From an uncultured Prochlorococcus sp. (lineage in GTDB: Bacteria > Cyanobacteriota > Cyanobacteriia > PCC-6307 > Cyanobiaceae): 44,938 nt of DNA. The stretch lies in the NCBI GenBank assembly GCA_913048245.1, contig CAJWWR010000007.1, forward strand, positions 1 through 44,938, given 5' to 3'. Of the stretch, positions 8,282 through 17,093 are shown piece by piece. The position numbers and the translations under genes were made by a program. A model generated the notes under the pieces. The model was not told where the DNA came from. It worked only from the letters and a program-made list of their open reading frames with translations, and made no database searches. The first letter of the stretch is position 1; every line of letters starts with the position of its first letter.

Positions 8282-9808
8282 TTAATTTAAGAAATACATA
8301 CTGGTGTTAGCAAGAATTTCTTTCAAAAAAGGTGTTTCAGCCACTGCTGTGTTAGCTAGTTTAAATAATGGATTTGATAGTATTCCACCTAATGCAGTAA
8401 CAGCTAGGCAGGTATAAAGCGCAATACGTAAAGGTGGTAAACCTACGATATTCCAGTTCAAATCTGGATAAGATTTGACTATATCTGATGCTTCTTGAGG
8501 TTCTTTTACAACCATCATTTTTATTACTGAAATATAATAATATATTGAAATTACTGAAGTCACCAAACCAGTAATGACTAGAAGGTATTGATGATTTGCC
8601 CAGCCCGCAAAAAACAAATATATCTTACCGAAGAAACCTAACATTGGAGGGATCCCTCCCAAAGAAAGAAGACAAAGACTAAGACCAAGAGTTACTAAAG
8701 GGTCTTTTTGGTATAGACCAGAATAGTCGGCAATTTTATCGGAGCCTGTTCGAAGAGAAAAAAGGATAACACAGGAAAAAGCTCCTAAATTCATAAATAA
8801 ATAAGCTGCTAAATAAAGAACTGCTGCTGATAATCCATCTTGTGTCCCTGATACAATTCCTATCATCACAAATCCTGCTTGCCCAATAGAGCTATAAGCA
8901 AGCATTCTTTTCATTGAAGTTTGAGCTAAAGCAACAATGTTGCCAAGCGCCATGCTCAAAATAGCAAGAACTGTAAAAAGTAATTTCCATTGTTCGTCAA
9001 ATGAAGAGAAGGAAGTTGCCAGTATTCGTATTGCGAAAGCAAAACCAGCAGTTTTGGAACCTACTGATAAGAATGCTACAACTGGAGTTGGCGATCCCTC
9101 GTAAACATCTGGAGTCCATTGATGAAATGGAACAGCGGCAATTTTAAATGCGACTGTAGAAAGAACAAATACTAGAGCTAATGAAGTTATAAATGATGGT
9201 TTGTTGATTAACTCTAATCCAATTGTGTTTAAATTAGTAGAGCCACTTAGTCCATACAATAAAGATGAACCATAGAGATAAACAGCTGCCGCAGCAGAAC
9301 CTACGAGTAAATACTTTAATGCTGCTTCTGAGCTTCTAGGATCTCTTTTTAAATAACCGGATAATAAATAACTTGCTACTGAGAGAGTTTCTAAAGAAAT
9401 AAATACACTTATTAAGTCAGTGGATCCACACAAAAGCATTGCTCCAAGTGTTGCGGATAAAACTATTGCCGCAAATTCTCCAATTGGGCTTCCACTTTGT
9501 TCTGTGTAACGCCAACTTATAAGAAGTGATATTAGCGTTGATAAAGCGATTATTCCCCTAAAGGCTAGCGAGAGATTATCTGAAATAAATGAACCAAGGA
9601 AAGCTACGTTAGCAGGATCATTCCACTGAAAAGCAAGTGCAATTATTGAGCTACCTAAAGATAAATAACATATTATTGGAGCCCATTTAGATGCTGTTTT
9701 CTCTCCTGCAAGGTCAACAATTAAAGTCCCAACAATTCCAAATAATATGAAAGCTTCAGGAACAATTGCCTGAGCGTTTAGGTTAAATGTAAAGATTTCG
9801 TTTGACAC
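8282..9808 (-). CDS. ndhB: NAD(P)H-quinone oxidoreductase (NDH-1) subunit 2
   Basis: NdhB is one of the three antiporter-like proton-pumping membrane subunits of photosynthetic NDH-1, which takes electrons from ferredoxin to plastoquinone in respiration and cyclic flow. The 508-residue protein has about 14 hydrophobic segments. Family-typical stretches include [16 protein letters not shown] and [19 protein letters not shown] (about residues 223-241), with the conserved lysine-bearing antiporter helices. The length is normal for cyanobacteria. The start is GTG at 9808, inside the 163-base gap shared with divergent topA. The ABC ATPase gene follows after 4 bases and is probably co-transcribed. 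Confidence 0.96.
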   Translation of the reverse strand: MSNEIFTFNLNAQAIVPEAFILFGIVGTLIVDLAGEKTASKWAPIICYLSLGSSIIALAFQWNDPANVAFLGSFISDNLSLAFRGIIALSTLISLLISWRYTEQSGSPIGEFAAIVLSATLGAMLLCGSTDLISVFISLETLSVASYLLSGYLKRDPRSSEAALKYLLVGSAAAAVYLYGSSLLYGLSGSTNLNTIGLELINKPSFITSLALVFVLSTVAFKIAAVPFHQWTPDVYEGSPTPVVAFLSVGSKTAGFAFAIRILATSFSSFDEQWKLLFTVLAILSMALGNIVALAQTSMKRMLAYSSIGQAGFVMIGIVSGTQDGLSAAVLYLAAYLFMNLGAFSCVILFSLRTGSDKIADYSGLYQKDPLVTLGLSLCLLSLGGIPPMLGFFGKIYLFFAGWANHQYLLVITGLVTSVISIYYYISVIKMMVVKEPQEASDIVKSYPDLNWNIVGLPPLRIALYTCLAVTALGGILSNPLFKLANTAVAETPFLKEILANTSMYFLN

Positions 9809-9845
9809 TTATTTAAGATAAAGTTTTGGTTGTGAGGATTTAATA

Positions 9846-9857
9846 GTTAATATTAAC
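9846..9857. repeat. 12-bp perfect palindrome in ndhB-topA gap
   Basis: GTTAATATTAAC is self-complementary over 12 bases and lies 38 bases upstream of the ndhB start codon. It could be an operator half-site pair, but the AT-rich background makes short palindromes common. No regulator can be named. Confidence 0.3.
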
Positions 9858-9860
9858 TTG

Positions 9861-9868
9861 ATTATAAT
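9861..9868. promoter_or_regulatory. Symmetric -10 element, possibly shared by ndhB and topA
   Basis: ATTATAAT is its own reverse complement, so a perfect TATAAT reads on both strands (9863-9868 plus, 9861-9866 minus). It sits between the divergent genes, 104 bases before topA and 53 before ndhB. The -35 regions on both sides are weak. I infer a possible shared promoter core; only transcript start mapping would settle it. Confidence 0.35.
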
Positions 9869-9890
9869 TTGTGGGTAGGTTAATTGATGT

Positions 9891-9912
9891 TCTCAAGAAA
9901 CAATACTTGAGA
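9891..9912. repeat. Inverted repeat upstream of topA
   Basis: TCTCAAG (9891-9897) and CTTGAGA (9906-9912) form a perfect 7-bp inverted repeat around an 8-base spacer, 60 bases before the topA start. It contains more G and C than its surroundings. It could be an operator for a dimeric regulator, or a hairpin in the topA 5' leader if transcription starts near the upstream TATAAT. No known consensus is matched. Confidence 0.4.
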
Positions 9913-9971
9913 TATATTTAGTTAATCATATTATGCCCTCAGGGAAACAAACTAAATTTCTTTAAACTTCC

Positions 9972-12569
9972 TTGGAACACACACTAGTTATTGTTGAAAG
10001 CCCCACAAAAGCAAAAACTATCAGAAAGTTTTTGCCATCTAATTATGAAGTTTTAGCTTCGATGGGACATGTAAGGGATCTTCCTAAAGGTGCAGGTGAG
10101 ATCCCCTCATCATTAAAAAAAGAAAAATGGTCAAGAATTGGAGTAAATACTGGTGAAGATTTTGAACCACTTTATGTAATACCCAAAGAGAAGAAAAAGA
10201 TAGTTCAGGATCTTAAGAAAGCTTTAAAAGGAGCAAACAGATTATTATTGGCTACTGATGAAGATAGAGAAGGTGAAAGTATAAGTTGGCATTTACTACA
10301 AATTCTAAAGCCAAAAATTCCAACAAGGAGAATGGTTTTTCACGAAATAACAGAAAAGGCCATCAATAAAGCTTTGGATGATACACGGGAAATTGATATG
10401 GAATTAGTTCAAGCGCAAGAAACGAGACGAATTCTAGATAGGCTTTTTGGATATGAATTATCGCCATTATTATGGAAGAAGGTTGCACCAAGACTTTCAG
10501 CTGGTCGTGTTCAGTCTGTTTCCGTAAGATTGTTAGTAAGAAGAGAGAGAGAAAGAAGAGCATTCAAAAAAGCCTTATATTGGGATTTAAAGGCAGTTCT
10601 TTCCTCTGATAACATAGAGTTCGAAGCAAAATTATTTAGCCTGAATGGAGATAAAATAGCAACTGGTTCAGATTTTGATGAGAAGACAGGAAATCTCAAG
10701 AAAAGTTGTCAAGCTCTTTTATTGGATCAAACAAAGACAGAGGTCTTATTGAAATCTTTAGTTAATAAAACTTGGATTGTAGATAAAGTTGAAAAGAGAC
10801 CTGTAACTAGGAAACCAGTCCCCCCATTTACTACAAGTACTTTGCAACAGGAAGCAAATAGAAAAATACGCCTTTCTGCAAGAGAAACCATGAGATGTGC
10901 TCAAGGTCTTTATGAAAGAGGATACATAACATATATGAGAACAGATTCTGTACATTTATCGCAACAAGCTATTACAGCAGCCAGAGATTGTGTGCTGTCA
11001 AAATATGGTAAAGAATATCTTTCTAATGAACCGCGACAGTTTAGTTCTAAGGCCGTTAATGCCCAGGAAGCCCATGAAGCAATTAGGCCTGCTGGAGAAA
11101 AATTTCAGACGCCTGCTGATACAGATTTACAAGGACGTGATTTAGCTTTATACGAGCTTATCTGGAAAAGGACTGTTGCCAGTCAAATGGCAGAGGCAAA
11201 ACTAACAATGATCAATTCAGAGATACTTGTAGGGGACGCAGTTTTTAAATCAAGTGGAAAGAGTATTGATTTTCCTGGCTTTTTCAGAGCTTATGTTGAA
11301 GGAAGTGACGATCCAGGAGCCGCATTGGAGCAGAAGGAGGTGGTTTTGCCTAATCTTACTATTGGCAAGGAATTAAATGTAAAAAGTAACAATTCTATTT
11401 GCCATGAAACAAAACCTCCTGCCAGATTTACTGAGGCGGCCTTAGTGAAAATTCTTGAAAAGGAGGGTATAGGTAGACCCTCTACTTATGCAAGCATTAT
11501 TGGCACGATTGTTGATAGAGGTTATGCTCATATATCTTCCAATTCTTTAGCTCCAACTTTTACTGCCTTTGCTGTGACTGCGCTTCTAGAGGAGCACTTC
11601 CCGGATTTAGTCGATACCACTTTTACCGCAAAAATGGAATCTTCACTTGATGAAATTTCTGCAGGCAATTTAGAGTGGCTTCCATATCTAGAGACTTTTT
11701 ACAAAGGTAAAAATGGATTAGAGGTTAAAGTAAAAAAAACTGAAGGGGATATAGATGGAAAGGCTTATAGACAGGTTGATTTTGACGACTTACCTTGCGT
11801 TGTTAGAATTGGATCTAATGGTCCATGGATTGAAGGTACAAAAATTGACGAAGAAGGTAATGAGATTCAAGCAAAAGGGAATCTTCCAATGGATATTACC
11901 CCTGGTGATCTAGACAAAAAGAAAGTCGATCAAATCCTGAGTGGACCTTCTGATTTAGGGCAGGATCCACAGACTGGAGAAAAAGTTTTCTTAAGGTTTG
12001 GCCCTTATGGTCCATATGTTCAGCTTGGTACTAATGATAATTCTGAGGCTAAGCCAAGGAGGGCATCTTTACCAAAGGAATTAAAAACAGATGATTTAAC
12101 ATTAGCAGAGGCTCTCAAACTTTTAAGTCTACCCAGGCTATTGGGAGAACATCCAGATGGAGGAATTGTAGAAGCAGATAGAGGTAGATTTGGTCCATAT
12201 GTTAGGTGGATTAAGAATAAAGATGAATCTGAAAATAGGTCTTTAAAAAAAGATGACGATGTTTTTAATGTGGATTTAAATAGAGCTCTAGAAATTCTTT
12301 CGATGCCAAAATTAGCCAGAGGTGGTAGAGAGGTTCTAAAAGAATTGGGGAAACCAAAAGGTTCAAAAGATAAAATTCAGGTTTTAAATGGTCCTTATGG
12401 AATTTATGCAAAATATGGAAAAGTCAATATTTCTCTACCTAAGGATATCGATATTGAGAAATTGACTGAGGAGGATGTGCTCAATTTCATGAAAGACAAG
12501 AATCCCACAAATAAAAAGAAAACCACTTCTAGTAAAGTTAATTCTGTTAAAAAGCGACGCAAAACCTAG
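9972..12569 (+). CDS. topA: DNA topoisomerase I (type IA)
   Basis: TopA relaxes negative supercoils by single-strand passage. The TOPRIM domain opens at once, with E9 in VIVESPTKAK and the D96-x-D98-x-E100 triad. The catalytic tyrosine is Y321 in ITYMRTDS, and a second family motif, EGIGRPSTYASII, lies near residue 498. The 865-residue protein ends in about four glycine-aromatic repeats (for example RIGSNGPWIEG, RFGPYGPYVQLG, RGRFGPYVRW, NGPYGIYAKYG) and a basic tail, with no CxxC zinc fingers of the E. coli type. The start is TTG at 9972, directly before the TOPRIM strand; the next Met is residue 31. It heads a five-gene plus-strand cluster. Confidence 0.96.
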   Translation: MEHTLVIVESPTKAKTIRKFLPSNYEVLASMGHVRDLPKGAGEIPSSLKKEKWSRIGVNTGEDFEPLYVIPKEKKKIVQDLKKALKGANRLLLATDEDREGESISWHLLQILKPKIPTRRMVFHEITEKAINKALDDTREIDMELVQAQETRRILDRLFGYELSPLLWKKVAPRLSAGRVQSVSVRLLVRRERERRAFKKALYWDLKAVLSSDNIEFEAKLFSLNGDKIATGSDFDEKTGNLKKSCQALLLDQTKTEVLLKSLVNKTWIVDKVEKRPVTRKPVPPFTTSTLQQEANRKIRLSARETMRCAQGLYERGYITYMRTDSVHLSQQAITAARDCVLSKYGKEYLSNEPRQFSSKAVNAQEAHEAIRPAGEKFQTPADTDLQGRDLALYELIWKRTVASQMAEAKLTMINSEILVGDAVFKSSGKSIDFPGFFRAYVEGSDDPGAALEQKEVVLPNLTIGKELNVKSNNSICHETKPPARFTEAALVKILEKEGIGRPSTYASIIGTIVDRGYAHISSNSLAPTFTAFAVTALLEEHFPDLVDTTFTAKMESSLDEISAGNLEWLPYLETFYKGKNGLEVKVKKTEGDIDGKAYRQVDFDDLPCVVRIGSNGPWIEGTKIDEEGNEIQAKGNLPMDITPGDLDKKKVDQILSGPSDLGQDPQTGEKVFLRFGPYGPYVQLGTNDNSEAKPRRASLPKELKTDDLTLAEALKLLSLPRLLGEHPDGGIVEADRGRFGPYVRWIKNKDESENRSLKKDDDVFNVDLNRALEILSMPKLARGGREVLKELGKPKGSKDKIQVLNGPYGIYAKYGKVNISLPKDIDIEKLTEEDVLNFMKDKNPTNKKKTTSSKVNSVKKRRKT

Positions 12570-12578
12570 ACAGAAAAA

Positions 12579-13067
12579 ATGTTTGCATTATATAAAAAGG
12601 TTTCTTTATTTTGTGTACTGATATTTTTACAGTCTTGCTCAGGAGGTAAACTAGGGAATTTTTTTGAATTAACTTTCGAGAATATAGAGGAAGAGAATAT
12701 TTCTGATACTTATTTATCTACTGCTGATTTTATCTCTCCAGATAACAACGACTTTATCTCCGCAGAAAATGATTTCAAAAATATTGATTTATCTGAAGAA
12801 ATAGAAGAAATAGAAGAAATAGAAGAAATAGAAGAAATAGAAGAAACTAATAATGCATTGGAAGAATTGATAATTATTTCTAGCGATGAGGAAAATACTG
12901 CAAATCAAGAAAAAAAAAATTACCAGACCTACAAAATTATCGTAATACTTAAAGATGTAGATCCAACTGCTCCTACAGAGGAACTTACAAAAATTTTAAG
13001 AGAATTTAACTTTAATTTTGAAATTGAAAAAATAGAACGTTATTCTGAAGCTAATCAGCAAAATTAA
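12579..13067 (+). CDS. Acidic lipoprotein with EEI tandem repeat, hypothetical
   Basis: I do not recognise the family. The N-terminus is a lipoprotein signal peptide: basic KK, a hydrophobic core, and the lipobox LQSC with C20 as the predicted acylated cysteine. The middle is strongly acidic and includes a run of EEI units at about residues 72-90, encoded by an exact 9-bp tandem repeat (12795-12839). The last 55 residues (TYKIIVILKDVDPTAPTEEL onward) look like a small beta-alpha-beta fold. It begins 9 bases after topA and is followed by a DUF2232 gene, so it is probably co-transcribed. The mature protein should be membrane-anchored. Function unknown. Confidence 0.75.
   Translation: MFALYKKVSLFCVLIFLQSCSGGKLGNFFELTFENIEEENISDTYLSTADFISPDNNDFISAENDFKNIDLSEEIEEIEEIEEIEEIEETNNALEELIIISSDEENTANQEKKNYQTYKIIVILKDVDPTAPTEELTKILREFNFNFEIEKIERYSEANQQN
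12795..12839 (+). repeat. 9-bp tandem repeat, five exact copies
   Basis: The unit GAAGAAATA is repeated five times without error from 12795 to 12839, followed by a partial sixth unit (GAAGAAACT, 12840-12848). It encodes Glu-Glu-Ile repeats. Because the unit is a multiple of three, gain or loss of copies would change protein length without shifting the frame. Confidence 0.9.
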
Positions 13068-13084
13068 AATAGGCCTTGTTCGGA

Positions 13085-13720
13085 ATGAAGCTAACTAAGA
13101 AGTCAGAAGCTTTAAATATTATTGAACCATCATATCTAGCCTCACTTTCATCGTTACTATGGATTGCGTTGTACTATCTACCGATTGGAGGTTCAATTCT
13201 TAGACTTATTCTTCCGTTGCCATTAGCTTTACTACACTTAAGGCGAGGTTCAAAAGTCGCATTAGAAGGGTTAATAATTCAGACACTTTTACTAACAGTC
13301 TTGATGGGCCCTTTTCGAGGACCTTTGTTTTTATTCCCCTATGGTATTTTAGCTTTCTCTTTAGGTTGGTGCTGGAGAAAAAGAAAAAATTGGTGGATTA
13401 GCTGGTCAATAGGTATTATATTAGGTTCTTTTGGCTTTTTAATAAGAGTTCTTGCATTATCAACGCTAGTTGGTGAAAATCTTTGGCTAATAATTACACG
13501 TGCAAGTTTTGGCCTAATTGATAAATTTATTTCTTTTTTCCATTTATCTTTGTCTCCTTCCTTACTTGCAATTCAGGTAGTCGCTTTACTGTTGATTGTT
13601 TTACAAGAAGTTATTTATGTTTTAACTCTTCATGTAATTGCTTATGCAATTTTTCCAAGGTTGAAAATATCAATACCTAATCCCCCGAAATTAATTAGTG
13701 GATTAATTTATTTTGGTTGA
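13085..13720 (+). CDS. DUF2232-type integral membrane protein
   Basis: This highly hydrophobic protein has about six membrane segments, which I place in the DUF2232/YybS-like family of cyanobacterial membrane proteins by overall look: LLWIALYYLPIGGSILRLILPLPLALLHLRRG near the N-terminus is typical. Some relatives are thought to be membrane parts of transport or cell-surface systems, but no function is established. I chose ATG at 13085 (211 residues); a TTG at 13076 would add three residues. It lies in the topA cluster, 17 bases after the acidic lipoprotein gene and 18 before the CobT-type gene. Confidence 0.7.
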   Translation: MKLTKKSEALNIIEPSYLASLSSLLWIALYYLPIGGSILRLILPLPLALLHLRRGSKVALEGLIIQTLLLTVLMGPFRGPLFLFPYGILAFSLGWCWRKRKNWWISWSIGIILGSFGFLIRVLALSTLVGENLWLIITRASFGLIDKFISFFHLSLSPSLLAIQVVALLLIVLQEVIYVLTLHVIAYAIFPRLKISIPNPPKLISGLIYFG

Positions 13721-13738
13721 TCAATTGATTAATAAATT

Positions 13739-14869
13739 ATGGAAAAATTAAAATATTTCGGAACAAAGCAAAGCGATGTTTTTATCTCAAACAAGATCCA
13801 AATTCTAAAAAAAGAGATTGTTAAATTAAATTTCTACTTAATTATTGCAATTACTAATACTGCAAAGAATAAGGGTATTTCAGCTGTTTGTATGGACTCA
13901 GATTCAGGAATTATCACCCCGTTAGCTGATGCAGAATTCTTGCTATTTGGACCTAAACAAGATTACCGTTATAAATTACCCTTATTAAAAGCAGGAGTTA
14001 CACCAGCTCTTATTAGTTATGTATGCGCTAAATTAATAAATGCTGACGTTGTTGTTGTGCCAATAGGGATTCGGAAGTCTCCATATTTTAGTCATTTAAA
14101 TATTGAGGCAGAAAATTCTTTTCCATCTGAATGCGTCAGCACTGGTAAGGCAATGCAGAGGTTTAGGGTAGCCAACCTTTTTGACAAAGGTTTTAAAATT
14201 GGTCGGTCATCTCAAAATCCTATATTTATTTCCGAATCTGTTCCGGGTGGTACTACTACAGCACAAGCAGTTATGGAAGCTATTGGATATGAGGTTTCTC
14301 ATTTAACAGGAAGCAGTCTTTTGAATTCACCGAGAAAATTAAAAAGAGAAATTATTGATAAAGGAATTTCTAAAGCTAATCTAAATACAAATTCTGATCC
14401 GTTTGATATTATTTCCGCCCTTGGTGATCCTTTTCAGGCATTTTCTATGGGTCTCTTAATTGGCGCTAGAAAAAAAGGTAAAATGGTTATCTTATCTGGT
14501 GGCAGTCAAATGATAGCTTTATTGGCCCTTGCCCTAGAATTAATAAGTTCTGCTGAAAAAAAGTTATTTGCAGATAATGTTTTTGTTTTTACAACAAATT
14601 GGTTGGTTCGAGATTACAGGTTAAATAGTTTGTTGAACTTAGTATCGAGTAGACATGATGTTGATTTATTTGGAATAGGAAGTTGCCTTGATTTTAACTC
14701 TTCTAAATATCAAGAATTGTTAGACTACGAGAGAGGATATGTTAATGAAGGTGTCGGAGCGGGAGGATTTTCGATTCTTGCTAATTTAAGAGGTCATGAA
14801 TATAAAGAAATTGTCTCGAGCTGTGAATATAATTTAGAAAGAATGATAGACATGTCTCAAATAATTTGA
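13739..14869 (+). CDS. cobT: CobT-type nicotinate-nucleotide-dependent phosphoribosyltransferase
   Basis: The 376-residue protein matches the cyanobacterial/archaeal branch (TIGR00303-like) of nicotinate mononucleotide-dependent phosphoribosyltransferases. These activate the lower-ligand base for the nucleotide loop of cobalamin. Visible features are SESVPGGTTTAQAVMEAIGY (about residues 163-182), an ISALGDPFQAFSMGLLIGA block, and SGGSQMIALLALALEL. It differs from the classic E. coli CobT in sequence. Together with cobM at 33120 it shows a corrinoid pathway in this organism. Marine picocyanobacteria are reported to make pseudocobalamin with adenine as the lower base, so the base used here is uncertain. 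It ends 1 base before the next gene. Confidence 0.78.
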   Translation: MEKLKYFGTKQSDVFISNKIQILKKEIVKLNFYLIIAITNTAKNKGISAVCMDSDSGIITPLADAEFLLFGPKQDYRYKLPLLKAGVTPALISYVCAKLINADVVVVPIGIRKSPYFSHLNIEAENSFPSECVSTGKAMQRFRVANLFDKGFKIGRSSQNPIFISESVPGGTTTAQAVMEAIGYEVSHLTGSSLLNSPRKLKREIIDKGISKANLNTNSDPFDIISALGDPFQAFSMGLLIGARKKGKMVILSGGSQMIALLALALELISSAEKKLFADNVFVFTTNWLVRDYRLNSLLNLVSSRHDVDLFGIGSCLDFNSSKYQELLDYERGYVNEGVGAGGFSILANLRGHEYKEIVSSCEYNLERMIDMSQII

Positions 14870-14870
14870 A

Positions 14871-15866
14871 ATGACATATCAATTTCAAAATAGAAGAGAA
14901 TTTCTTAATCTTACAAAGTTATCAGTAGCTTTTCTTCTGACATCTTGTGGCTTAAATTCAAGAAAATTTAATTTAGGAATTCAAAGTAAATTTTATCCTG
15001 ATGCCTTTCTAAAATCTTTACCTAAAAATTGGATAAGGAATAATATAAATTTCAGTGATCTTGATGTAAATAATAATTATGAGAAATCTGAATTACTTAT
15101 TATTAACGATGGTTGGCTGAATAGTATTAATTTTGAAAGATTTAAAAATTTAAAAAATAATTTTAACAATAAGTTAGATAGTAAAGCAGAAGCTTTTTTA
15201 GACAGTATACCTATAGAAAATAGAAATAAATTAATTCCAATAGGAGTAATTCCTTATGTGGTGGTTATCAAAAATAATAGGGATTTAAAAATTAGTGCCG
15301 ATCAAACATGGGATTTTCTTTTATCAGAAAATCTTAAAAATAAAATTATCGTTCCAAATAGCCCTAGGCTATTGATCTCTATTGCTGAGAGAATGAAGAC
15401 TGATAATGCTCTCCCAAAATTAATTTCCCAGGTACATTCCTTTGATGAAAAAAATGCTCTTAATTGGTTAATTAACTCGGATATTTCTATTGCAATTATG
15501 CCATATTCTATTTGCTACGAATCTATTAAGATTGACTCAAGACTTTCTTTCTTATTTCCAGAAGATGGAGTTCCTCTGATTTGGAATTTCATCTTAACAA
15601 GATCTGAATTGCATCAAGATCAGATACACAATTGGATAAATTCTTTTAATGATCAAATTATTTTAAGCAGGTTAAGTAGTCAAGGATTTTTCCTGCCTTT
15701 TGTATTTGAATCGAATAATGATATTTTTGCAGAAGGGCAATTTTTTTCTAAATCAAGTGATTTACTTTCTACTAAGTGTTGGCAGAATAGTTGGTCTTTG
15801 TCAATGCTAGAAGAAAATGAAAAACAAGAATTAGAGAAATTATGGAAAACATCATCAATCCCATAA
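14871..15866 (+). CDS. Tat-type substrate-binding lipoprotein (PotD-like), orphan
   Basis: The N-terminus combines a twin-arginine motif (R8-R9 in NRREFL) with a lipobox (LTSC, C26), predicting a Tat-exported lipoprotein. The rest has the rhythm of a type 2 periplasmic binding protein, closest to the spermidine/putrescine PotD group: a central IPYVVVIKNN, then TWDFLLSENLKNKIIVP and later LIWNFILTRSELHQDQIHNWINSF. No permease or ATPase is adjacent, so the partner and ligand are unknown. At 331 residues it is full length. It starts 1 base after the CobT-type gene and overlaps the convergent aldo/keto reductase gene by 12 bases. The family assignment is from general appearance. Confidence 0.65.
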   Translation: MTYQFQNRREFLNLTKLSVAFLLTSCGLNSRKFNLGIQSKFYPDAFLKSLPKNWIRNNINFSDLDVNNNYEKSELLIINDGWLNSINFERFKNLKNNFNNKLDSKAEAFLDSIPIENRNKLIPIGVIPYVVVIKNNRDLKISADQTWDFLLSENLKNKIIVPNSPRLLISIAERMKTDNALPKLISQVHSFDEKNALNWLINSDISIAIMPYSICYESIKIDSRLSFLFPEDGVPLIWNFILTRSELHQDQIHNWINSFNDQIILSRLSSQGFFLPFVFESNNDIFAEGQFFSKSSDLLSTKCWQNSWSLSMLEENEKQELEKLWKTSSIP

Positions 15867-16997
15867 CCTCCTTTTTGGGTTCTCAATCAACATTTCATGA
15901 GTCTCTTTTAATAAATGAGGAATATCCAGATGGTTTGGACATTTTGGAACACAGAAATTACAATTTCTACAATCACTACCATCTCTTATTTCCCACCAAT
16001 GTCCAGCACGTCCAATTAAATTATATCTTTCTTTTGAAAATTTCATTTGCCCATTTCCAATTGCGATGTTTCTTAATCTAAGAATCTCTGGGATTGGAAT
16101 TTTGCTTGGACATGGAAGACATTCTCTGCATTGACCACATTTAGAATCCCCAAGTCTTTTTGAAGACTGATCTTCTATGTTTTTGATTATGTTAATTTCA
16201 TTTTCATTTAGTTCTGAAGTGGAGTTTGCTAACTTTATTGCGAGGTGAAAATCTTCTTCTTTACTAGCGCCTAAAGATAGTGTCGTAATCCCTTCAGAAA
16301 TAAGATATCTATATGCAAGCTCTAAAGGATGCATTGTTTTTGAGTCTTTCTTAAGGAGCTTGCTTGGTGCATATAATTGTCCACCCTTATCAGCAGGAGA
16401 TATGGCTAAAACACCCATCTTTTTACTCAATGCTTTTTTTGCTAAAGGAATCTTTGATTTATCAAATAAATGCAAATGTAAATTGCAAAAATTAAAAAGA
16501 TCTGAATCAATAGCTTGATCTATAAGTTCATAATCACCATGTGAGCTAAAGCCTAATTGCTCTGCTAAATTGTTCTTTATAATCCAATTAACAAAAATCT
16601 TCCCGGGTCCTTTTAATACCCAATCTAAATGTTCCTTAAGATTTATTCCATGAATAGCAAGATTATGGATTCTATCTATCTTGAGATTTTTTTTTGATTG
16701 GTTATATTTAACTTTTAATTGTTCTATATTTCCTCTAGGCAATATTTTTGTTGTTATTACCCATTTATTTTTATTAACTTTTTCTTCTTGTTCCAACTTT
16801 TCAAGTGCCATGCCAATCAATTTCTCAGCATTTCCATATGAAGGAGCTGTTTCAATATGATTAATTCCTGCGGAATAAGCAGACTTAATAACACCATACA
16901 TTTTATCTAAGCTATTAGTTGCTCGCATTGTCCCTAAAGTAAAGATACTTACTTTGGGACCAATTCCAAAAGGTCTTTTTATGGAATTAATGATCAC
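15855..16997 (-). CDS. Aldo/keto reductase fused to a ferredoxin-like Fe-S domain
   Basis: Residues 1 to about 270 form an aldo/keto reductase barrel. K84 (TTKI) and H116 (AIHG) occupy catalytic-tetrad positions and Y54 is present, but the usual Asp in the DTAxxYG motif is Glu (E49, IETAPSYG). The C-terminus adds cysteines in CxxCxxCxxC spacing (C287, C290, C293, C296) and CxxCxxCxxxCP spacing (C343, C346, C349, C353), typical of iron-sulfur-bearing reductases of this family. The substrate is unknown; NADP(H) use and electron exchange with ferredoxin are inferences. The start is GTG. The gene stands alone, overlapping the binding-protein gene by 12 bases and diverging from ribE. Confidence 0.85.
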   Translation of the reverse strand: MIINSIKRPFGIGPKVSIFTLGTMRATNSLDKMYGVIKSAYSAGINHIETAPSYGNAEKLIGMALEKLEQEEKVNKNKWVITTKILPRGNIEQLKVKYNQSKKNLKIDRIHNLAIHGINLKEHLDWVLKGPGKIFVNWIIKNNLAEQLGFSSHGDYELIDQAIDSDLFNFCNLHLHLFDKSKIPLAKKALSKKMGVLAISPADKGGQLYAPSKLLKKDSKTMHPLELAYRYLISEGITTLSLGASKEEDFHLAIKLANSTSELNENEINIIKNIEDQSSKRLGDSKCGQCRECLPCPSKIPIPEILRLRNIAIGNGQMKFSKERYNLIGRAGHWWEIRDGSDCRNCNFCVPKCPNHLDIPHLLKETHEMLIENPKRRLWD

Positions 16998-17093
16998 TTT
17001 GAAAGTTATTAAATTTGATTGAGGTGTCTTTTATAAACATAATGATAAAATTTAATTTAAATAACAAGCTAATTCCAAATTGTTTTTTGTTTT

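Noticed and set aside
13739-14869. Calling the gene a classic E. coli-type cobT
   Set aside because: The sequence fits the separate cyanobacterial/archaeal branch. The symbol is kept for the pathway role only.
15842-16081. 79-codon plus-strand frame at the binding-protein/aldo-keto reductase junction
   Set aside because: It overlaps both real genes in other frames, and its sequence is the antisense of the Fe-S domain.
16998-17093. Possible FMN riboswitch before ribE
   Set aside because: The 96-base AT-rich gap lacks the conserved GC-containing helices of the RFN element and is too short to hold one.
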